DNA of 15,435 nt. Source: Auxenochlorella pyrenoidosa. Taxonomy: Eukaryota > Chlorophyta > Trebouxiophyceae > Chlorellales > Chlorellaceae. Made by a program: the position numbers and the translations under genes. Below the pieces are notes generated by a model that made no database searches, was not told the DNA's origin, and worked only from the letters and a program-made list of their open reading frames with translations. The stretch is from assembly GCA_001430745.1 (NCBI GenBank), contig KQ481961.1:76925-92359 (forward strand). The letters run 5' to 3'. Below, in pieces: positions 9,701 through 15,435 of this stretch (its first letter is position 1; the number at the start of each line of letters is the position of its first letter).

Positions 9701-10256
9701 CTACATCGCAGGTGGGCCCGGGCCCCACCCGCGATGCGCAGCGCTTCCCTGCTTTCCCAAGGGGCTTGCCTGGGCATGGGCTCTCTAGTGGCATGGTCGG
9801 CTGCGCGCGGGGCTGTGCAGCCCGGAGCAGCCCCGGCGGCGCGTGTTTACAGTCTGCCTTGTCCAGCTGCCACGGCTGGGGGAACTGCATCGGCAGGCGG
9901 TGCAGCGGGTTTGTGGGGTGGCCTCCTGCTGTGTGCTCTGCTCCCCCTGCCTCCCCCTCCCGGAGGCGTAGTCGAGGCAGAGCCTGCTGCAGCTGGCCTG
10001 GCCCTACCCGGCCGCCCACTCGCCCACCGCTGCTCTCCCAACGTCTTGCACGCTCTCCCCGTGCTCTCTCCCTGCTGCTGCAGCCATCAAGGAGGAAGAG
10101 CCTGCCGCTGCTGCGGGCATGGAGGCAGAGGGTGTGGACGCCGAGGGCGGCGCGGCAGCGGGCGAGGGCGGCGCGGCCGGCGAGGGGGAGCAGCAGCAGG
10201 AACAGCAGGGTGGCGGCGGCGGCGATGATGGCGGCGAGGCTCCCATGGAGCAGTGA
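6710..10256 (+). CDS. PSMA1: 20S proteasome subunit alpha type-1
   Basis: Exons are 6710-6724, 6943-7044, 7213-7281, 7550-7650, 7829-7962, 8509-8585, 9189-9290, 9612-9711 and 10084-10256 (TGA at 10254-10256), giving 290 residues, slightly longer than usual because of its tail. This structural subunit of the outer alpha rings gates the cytosolic and nuclear core particle. The family hallmark N-terminus MFRNQYD is rebuilt by joining a five-codon first exon to exon 2, followed by the alpha-subunit signature [49 protein letters not shown] and [10 protein letters not shown] follow in the expected order. The catalytic N-terminal Thr of beta subunits is absent, as expected. Residues 235-290 form a low-complexity Glu/Ala/Gly/Gln tail ending PMEQ, similar in style to the animal PSMA1 end. 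Introns 1 (6725-6942) and 7 (9291-9611) both start GCAAG. Introns 5 and 6 are long and carry tandem repeats; intron 6 also carries a hairpin. Confidence 0.96.
6725..6942 (+). other. PSMA1: GC-AG intron 1 of the proteasome gene
   Basis: The first exon ATGTTTCGCAACCAG ends at 6724 and is followed by GCAAGA. The second exon starts TATGACCAG after CTGCAG at 6942. This junction yields MFRNQYD, nearly invariant in this subunit across eukaryotes, so the GC donor is well supported even though the exon is only 15 coding bases. Confidence 0.9.
7963..8180 (+). repeat. ~45-bp tandem repeat beginning at the intron 5 donor
   Basis: The donor GTGAGCC of proteasome intron 5 is the first of a series. GTGAG recurs at 8006, 8053 and 8098, with spacings of 43, 47 and 45 bases. 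Each is followed by a diverged C-GG-G-GCCAG/GCAAG--CG-CGGCAGGG pattern. At least four copies are visible, fading to the right. Later copies keep donor-like GTGTGAGYC. Confidence 0.75.
8427..8500 (+). other. AT-rich island at the 3' end of proteasome intron 5
   Basis: A C-rich stretch changes abruptly to an A-rich one, with repeated AAATAAA-like words and a run of seven A. It then runs into a pyrimidine tract and the acceptor CTCTGCAG at 8501-8508. CTGAATC just before the acceptor could be the branch point. The composition differs sharply from everything around it. Confidence 0.7.
8764..8893. repeat. Long imperfect hairpin in proteasome intron 6
   Basis: The segment 8764-8784 is the reverse complement of 8873-8893, with only two differences, both of the kind that become G-U pairs in RNA. 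Complementarity continues inward: 8807-8817 matches 8841-8851 over eleven bases, and an apical GGCCCA/TGGGCC pair closes at 8822-8837. The result is a foldback of about 130 nt with a stem of roughly 55-60 bp. It has no coding content and no terminal duplication that I can see. Confidence 0.75.
9056..9180 (+). repeat. 31-bp tandem repeat carrying acceptor-like sites in proteasome intron 6
   Basis: Four copies of a unit like GCTTACCACACCGGCTGCCT plus TCCCTGCAGCT abut the 3' end of intron 6. Two copies contain a complete TTCCCTGCAG (AG at 9086-9087 and 9117-9118). The third has CCG and the fourth CTG in place of CAG. The real acceptor follows at 9187-9188. Confidence 0.85.
9291..9611 (+). other. 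PSMA1: GC-AG intron 7 of the proteasome gene
   Basis: Exon 7 ends CTGCAG and the intron begins GCAAGC. Exon 8 starts GACGGCGAGCTGACG after GGCTGCAG. The joined protein reads [19 protein letters not shown], matching the family spacing between the last helix and the final strand. A GT at 9307 would insert extra residues and shift the frame. The intron ends in a T-rich island (9536-9597) with a candidate branch point CTAAT. Confidence 0.85.
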
Positions 10257-10712
10257 TAGGGCTTCCAGCCAGGCTCTAGCCTGAAGGGCAGCAGCTTGAG
10301 GGTGTCGCCACCTGGCGTCGCCAACACACAACACCCAAGTTGGGCGCCCACCCGTTTAGCACTCGGCCAGCTTTGCTGCGCGGGCACGTCACTATCCCAG
10401 CTGCACGTTCCTTGGGGTGTAAGACAGGCTACCATTGCTGGTGGCAAGAGGGCATGGCACGTGCTTGGTGTTGGGCAGCATGCATAGCGGTGGCGGCAGC
10501 AGACTGCTTAGGAGATCCCACCGTAATTCATATTTTGCGCTCAGGATTAAACCCATCTATTTTCGACATTTTTGAAGCTCAGTGGCTGGCAGTGCTCTCG
10601 TAGTGCGTGTGGCCACTGGCCGTCGGAGTAGCAAGGCACTTCTTCTTCCCCTATCTTAAACCAACATTCGAAAGAGGCCCTGAGATCGGTCCAGCCGGGC
10701 GAAACAAAGAGG
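10257..10712. other. Spacer between proteasome and ER peptidase genes
   Basis: The left part is the proteasome 3' UTR with a TGTAA signal. The right part, notably less GC-rich around 10520-10680, should hold the ER peptidase promoter and 5' UTR. I see no TATA box and no conserved coding sequence. Confidence 0.5.
10418..10422 (+). promoter_or_regulatory. TGTAA polyadenylation signal of the proteasome gene
   Basis: TGTAA lies 162 bases after the proteasome stop codon. This pentamer is the usual polyadenylation signal of green algae, where it precedes the cleavage site by 10-20 bases. That gives a 3' UTR of roughly 180 bases. Confidence 0.6.
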
Positions 10713-13700
10713 ATGGCCGGCCGGGGGGGAACCCCCAAGGCTGGAGGGCCCAACTTCAAGTTGCTGACGGCCTTGGGATTGCTGTATGGGGCTCTGGTGA
10801 GCGACGATCGTGAGGGCAACGAGCGGGCGGCAGGGTGCTGCAGAACCGCCGCCAGAACCGTCGTCCCGCTCTGCCGCGCTCTCGGCAGTGCTCGTCGCCT
10901 AAGCCGGCGACTTGCACATGCTCTGTGCGTTGGCAACTCTGCGATGCAACCCAACAAGGGTTGGCGATGGCAGCCGACAGGGCCAACCTCCCAGGCGTGC
11001 CTCTTGCATTCCGGTGTGCATGCCGGAGTCACCTGTGCCCCTGCGGCACTGACGGCGTGCATGGCCTGCTCCTCACCCCCCACCCCCCACCCCACCACCA
11101 CCACCACCACCACCACCGACCCTGCAGTTCTGGGCCACCATGCACTTCTTCACCCAAGTGCCCGCCCCACTGCCTGCTGACGCCGACCCCCGAGAGTTTG
11201 CCGAGGGCCGCGCCATGCAGCACTTGGACGTTCTTGTGAACAGCATTGGCCACCGGCAGGTGGGTGCACGCGGCTCAGGGCCTCTGCTGCTGTGCGGATG
11301 TGCCCATATGCCCTGCCCACCGAAGCGCGCCGCCATCGTGTGCGCCTAGGGGCGCGTGCCCGCCCAGCGTCAGTTCCACTGCAGGCACGGCGTCCCCTCC
11401 AGGCACGGATGCCGCCGGTTCGGCATGCAGCCCTGGGCGCGGCCGCATGCCGGCGTGCACGCCTGCCGCCGGGCTCTCTGGAGAGCCGTCCAGCTGCTGG
11501 AGCGGACAACGCTGGCTGGCTGACATGTTGACATCAGCATGAGCCTCCCCCGCTGCCCCGCTCGCGCCGCCCCCCCCCCCCCTGCCGCAGGTGGGGTCCC
11601 CCGGCGAGGAGCTGTCAGCTCAATACATCCTGGGCGAGGTGGAGCGACTGGTGGCGCAGGCGGTGGCGGAGCGACCAGACCTTGCTGCGGAGGCCACCCG
11701 CGAGTCGGTGGGCCCCTCTCCCCACCCCACCCCCACACACACTTGGGCCGCCCTGTGGCGGTCGAGGCGCGGAGGGCTGGCCATGCGGCCAGGCAGCCAG
11801 GCACAGAATCATGCACCTCACACGGACACGGCCTCGTCGTCGTTGTGCAGTCGGCTCCACAGCGCGCGTGGCGCTTGCGCCCGCACAGCCCTGCCACACA
11901 ACCGCCGGGGCCCCACCCCCCGCCGGCCCCGCCACAGGTGTCGGGCGGCGTCACCATGCATGCCTTCAGGTTTGAGATCGCCAACGTGTACCAGAACCTG
12001 AGCAACGTGGTGCTGCGCCTGGCGCCCGCCGACCCTGCGGCAGCTGCCCGGAAGGCGGTACTGCTCAATGCCCACTACGACTCCACGCTGGGCACCAAGG
12101 GTGAGGCTGTGGTATGCTTGTGGCTCCGTTTGGGGCCGCCAGGGTCAAGGCGGCGGCGCTGCTGAGTACCCTGCAGCATGCTGGGCGTCAGGCGTGTGGC
12201 GGGGCGTGCTTTGAAGCTGTCGTGGCAGCAGCTGAGGCTGTCGGGGCCGGGGCGGCCCTGCCTCGCAGCCAGCCCGGTGAGCTGCTGCCGCCGCCAAAGC
12301 TGTGGAGAATGTGCGCGTTTGCAACACCTGCGGCTGGGTTGCTGCAAGCTCTGCCGGGCCTGCCCCCTGGCGTGGCTGCCCCTGCAGGCGCGTCAGACTG
12401 CGGCTCCTGCGTGGCCATCCTGCTGGAGGTGGCACGCACGATCGTTGCCAACCGCGACATCCAGCTGGCAGCGCCCATCCACTTCCTGTTCAACGGCGGC
12501 GAGGAGACGCTGAGCCAGGCGGCGCACGGCTTCTTCGCCTCCAGCAAGTGAGCGGGGTACTGCAGGGTACTGCAGCCCTGCCCCGCCCTGCCGCCGCGGC
12601 TTGCATGCCTGCCCCACGGCGGCCTACCCTGCTGGGCGGAGGCGGCCTGGGGCCAGCATCGCTTGAGCCACGGCGAGAGATGGGCAGCGCCATCTCTCAA
12701 CACACCCCACGCCTGCCCGCCGGCCGACCTCATGAGCCGGCTGCTCCCAGCCCTTGTGCCAAGCCGCCAAGCCGAGTTCCCCCGCGGTACTGCTGCGGTA
12801 CCGCAGGTACGCCCGCCAGCTGGGCGCCTTCATCAATCTTGAGTCCACGGGGCCCTGGGGCCCAGACGTCCTGTTCCAGCACACCGGCGACTGGACCCTG
12901 CAGGTGTGGCCGCAGGGCCGGCCTGATCGCAGCCCCCCAGCTCGCCGCCTGGGCGTGGTCGCGCCTGTCACCCGCCCGCGCCCAGGCCGACGGGGGGGAG
13001 GCGCCTGACAGTGTGCCGCACACCATGCCCTGGCCGACTCAGCTGGTCGCTGCTTGAGGGACTTAGGCCTGCTGGGGTCGCCGCCCAACTGCCCTCCTTC
13101 CCTGCCGCAGGCGTATGCTCGCAGCGCCCCCAGCCCAAGGGGCACCACGATGGCTCAGGACTTTTTCGACCTTGGTGAGACCGCCTGCTGCTCGCTTGCA
13201 TGCAAGATTAGGTCAGTTCAGGTGCCCCCGCTTCGCGCCCCGCCAGCTGCCCTGCAGCCTGCGGGCCTGGGGGAGGGCGCCTCGCGCCTTCTGCGCAGCG
13301 CAGGCAGCGGGCCTTGGTTTCTTGCAACATGGAGCTGGGGGGCGGGGGCCAGCGCCGGCGCCGACCAGCCTGTCTGCACTGTCCCCTTGCGCGTCCCTCC
13401 CTCGCCGCAGGCCTGATCCCCGCCGACACAGATTATCGCATGTTCAGCTACCGCCATTACGGCTCGCTGCCGGGTGGGTGGGCCCTCCCATTTTATGAGC
13501 AGACATGGGGCGAAACGGGATTGAAACAAAATTGGGAGGGCCCCGGCAGCGGGGGCGGGCCGGCAGCAGGCCGAACGAGAGCCGGCATGTGCCTGCAGGA
13601 GCCCGGGGTGGCGGGTGTGGGCCGTCCCTGGGGTGTACCCCCGCGGCCACAGTGGACCCCCGCAAGGGAGGCGTGCACCTGCCTGGATTCCTGGCTGCCT

Positions 13701-15435
13701 GGCGCTTCCGTGCGTGCACCTCGGCGCAGCCACGTGCCCGTTCCCAGCTGCCTGCCCGTTCTCCTGGTCGTGCGGGCAGGCTGACGGACAAGCCTTGCAG
13801 CTCGTGCACACCCTGGCAGGTCCTGCCATCTTTGATGCTTTTCATGTGAACGAAGAGGTTTTCCCATCCACCTTGGCTGCAGGCATTGACATCGCCTTCA
13901 TCTTTGATGGCACGGCATACCACACGAGCCGCGACGACATCGACCGCATCCGTCCAGGCACCCTGCAGGCAAGGCGGGGGCCCCCGCGTCCCTCCTGGCC
14001 GCTCGTCGGCTGTTCCCTTCTGGAACACTGCCAAGGGGTTTCTCCCGACACAAGCAACCAGGCAAAGCGTGCACCGCTGCTGCACGCGGCGGGCGGCCGG
14101 CTGCGACACGCCTGCTCTGGCTCCAGGCGCCTGACTGGTGCAACGAGAGCCCAGGGCGGCGCTTTTCGTCGCGCCGACGTGACGTGGCAGCCTCAGAGGC
14201 GCAGGCGGTTGTGCGCGTTGTGTTCTTCTTTCCTTAAAAGAAGTCGAAAACTCTGATGGAAAATTTTTAATGCCCCCCCACCCCCCACCCCCACCCCCAC
14301 CCGCGCAGGCCATGGGGCAGAATGTGCTGGCAGCCGCGCTGGAGTTTGCGCGGGTGCTGGCCACAGACCCCGCGGCGCCCCAGGCCGGCGACGACAGCGG
14401 CTCTGTCTACTTCGACCTGTGGGGCAGGGCCATGGTGCGTCCCGCCTGCCGCCGGCTGGCATTCCCAGGCGTGTAGTAATCCTGCCTGCTGCTGTCTGGC
14501 ATTCACAGGCGTGCCCTACTCCCGCCGGCTGCTGTCTGGCACTTACGAGTGCGTGCATGCGCTGGCAAGCATCGGTATGCTGCATAGAAGGTGGCTAGCA
14601 GCAGCGATCGAGGGAGCTGTCGAGGCTGGGCAGTGCAGCCGCGACCGCCGCGGTTGCCGCCGCCGCGCCCAACCCTTGTTGCGCCTACCGCGCCTGCCGC
14701 CGCCCGCCCCCCCCCCCCCCGGCCCGCAGGTCATCTACTCGCATGCCCAGGCCAGGGCGCTGCATCACGCGCCGCTCTTCATTGTGCTGCTGCTGCCGCT
14801 GCTTGCCTCGGCTGGCGGCGACCCCACGCGGCAGCTGGGCTGGGGCAGCCTGCTGGGAAGCACGCTTCTGGCGCTGTGCTCCGTGCTGTGCGCGCTGGGG
14901 CTGCCGGCCGCGCTGGGCGCTGCCCGCGCCGTCGCGTCGGGTGCGGCCCCTGGGCCGGCGTGGTGAAGGGGGCGCGGCATGCAGAGGCACAGGGGGCAAG
15001 GTCGCACCACCCCGCGCGGGCCCCCCGCACCGAGGTGCAAGACAAGCCGCCACCTGCCAGTTGTGTGGTGTGAAATGGCCGATGGTCCGTGGCCTCAAAC
15101 CCAAGTCAGGAATCAAATTGCGCCCCCCCACCCCACCCCACCCCACACACACACCTTGCAGGCATTCCGATGGCTTGGTACGGCCGGCCTGCCGTGGCCT
15201 ACGCAATCTACCTGCCCGCCGCAGCCGCCGGCCTGCTGCTCCCCCACCTGCTGGCGCCCCCCCGGCCCGGCGGCGCCACCCCGCTGGGCCGCAGCCTGGG
15301 CACCGCCCTGCTGTTTGCCCTCATCTGCTCAGGCCTCACCTCAGTGGGCATGCACTCCTCCTTCTTCTATGCTATCTGGGCTGCCGGCGCGGCCGCCTCG
15401 GCCGCGCTGCTGGGCGTCGGAGCCTCTGCCGCGGC
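10713..15435 (+). CDS. ERMP1: Endoplasmic reticulum metallopeptidase 1-like M28 zinc peptidase, 3' partial
   Basis: Exons are 10713-10796, 11128-11259, 11591-11707, 11938-12100, 12388-12547, 12807-12903, 13111-13174, 13411-13473, 13883-13968, 14309-14434, 14730-14940 and 15162 onward, open at the edge; 525 residues are visible. An N-terminal membrane segment (about 17-37) is followed by a lumenal M28 peptidase domain. The expected di-zinc residues are all present: H157 (NAHYDST), bridging D169 (ASDCGS), catalytic E204 and ligand E205 (NGGEE), E231 (INLEST) and H307 (AYHTSRDD). SDTDFR-like SADTDYRMF precedes the last ligand. From about residue 376 onward, hydrophobic Leu/Ala-rich segments mark the multi-pass membrane region typical of ERMP1/FXNA; in this family the remainder is a further membrane and C-terminal lumenal part. 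Intron 9 (13969-14308) starts GCAAGG. Substrates in algae are unknown. Confidence 0.93.
11077..11119 (+). repeat. C-rich (CCA)n tract in ER peptidase intron 1
   Basis: Runs of C5-C6 separated by A pass into about nine CCA/CAC units, directly before GACCCTGCAG at the acceptor. It serves as a pyrimidine-rich tract and is likely length-variable. Confidence 0.85.
11570..11582 (+). repeat. C13 homopolymer in ER peptidase intron 2
   Basis: Thirteen consecutive C lie eight bases before the exon start at 11591, acting as the polypyrimidine tract. Confidence 0.9.
13480..13543. repeat. Inverted repeat at the donor of ER peptidase intron 8
   Basis: GGGCCCTCCCATTTT (13480-13494) and AAAATTGGGAGGGCCC (13528-13543) are reverse complements apart from one extra T, with a 33-base loop. 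The left arm starts six bases inside the intron, so folding would sequester sequence right beside the 5' splice site (GTGGGT at 13474). Confidence 0.8.
13969..14308 (+). other. ERMP1: GC-AG intron 9 of the ER peptidase gene
   Basis: Exon 9 ends ACCCTGCAG and the intron begins GCAAGG. Exon 10 starts GCCATGGGGCAG after CGCGCAG. The joined frame (RPGTLQAMGQNVLAAALEFA) matches the family order after the last zinc ligand. No GT in the right phase is nearby. The 3' end has an AT-rich patch (14219-14272) followed by a C-rich tract. Confidence 0.85.
14273..14302 (+). repeat. C-rich tract before the acceptor of ER peptidase intron 9
   Basis: Runs of C5 to C7 separated by single A lead directly into CGCGCAG at the acceptor. 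They follow an AT-rich patch with a very sharp composition boundary. Confidence 0.8.
14441..14560 (+). repeat. Three 40-bp tandem repeats at the start of ER peptidase intron 10
   Basis: Units 14441-14480, 14481-14520 and 14521-14560 share CCYGCCKGC-GC--CTGGCATTC-CAGGCGTG with exact 40-base spacing. The first copy begins six bases inside the intron (donor GTGCGT at 14435). Confidence 0.85.
14707..14720 (+). repeat. C14 homopolymer in ER peptidase intron 10
   Basis: Fourteen consecutive C lie nine bases before the exon start at 14730, in the position of the polypyrimidine tract. Confidence 0.9.
15123..15153 (+). repeat. (CCCCA)n / (CA)n tract in ER peptidase intron 11
   Basis: C7 and CCCCA repeats pass into CA repeats, just before ACCTTGCAG at the last visible acceptor. 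Confidence 0.85.

Overview
This is a nuclear window from a GC-rich, intron-dense eukaryote, most likely a green alga of the Chlorella type (Trebouxiophyceae). The reasons are the GC-rich coding sequence, introns of about 100-600 bp with C-rich 3' ends, a TGTAA polyadenylation-type signal behind one gene, and the gene families present. It is not bacterial: none of the conserved proteins is contiguous, and each assembles only by splicing. The long uninterrupted reading frames on the opposite strand are by-products of base composition.

Four protein genes can be assembled. (1) Minus strand, 1542 down to at least 184: a secreted single-domain cupin of the germin/spherulin type, six exons, with a TATA box 80 bp upstream of its ATG; its 3' end is unresolved and may lie beyond the left edge. 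(2) Plus strand, 2611-6046: an ER-anchored cytochrome P450 resembling the CYP7/CYP8 group, nine exons. (3) Plus strand, 6710-10256: the 20S proteasome subunit alpha type-1 (PSMA1/PAF1), nine exons beginning with a five-codon exon. (4) Plus strand, 10713 to the right edge: an endoplasmic reticulum metallopeptidase 1-like M28 zinc peptidase, twelve exons visible, cut off by the window inside its membrane region. Genes 1 and 2 diverge from a shared ~1 kb region; genes 2, 3 and 4 are tandem, with spacers of ~660 and ~460 bp. No functional cluster is evident: the genes look like ordinary neighbours (extracellular cupin, ER oxidation, cytosolic/nuclear proteolysis, ER proteolysis).

The most interesting features are in splicing and introns. 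Four of about 32 introns are forced by reading frame and conserved protein sequence to begin with GC rather than GT, all as CAG|GCAAG, and two more are candidates. Several introns carry short tandem repeats that start at the 5' splice site or multiply 3' splice-site-like sequence, one proteasome intron holds a ~130 nt hairpin, and five introns of the ER peptidase have C-homopolymer or C-rich repeat tracts before the acceptor. I found no mobile-element gene, CRISPR array, RNA gene or clearly new multi-gene system.
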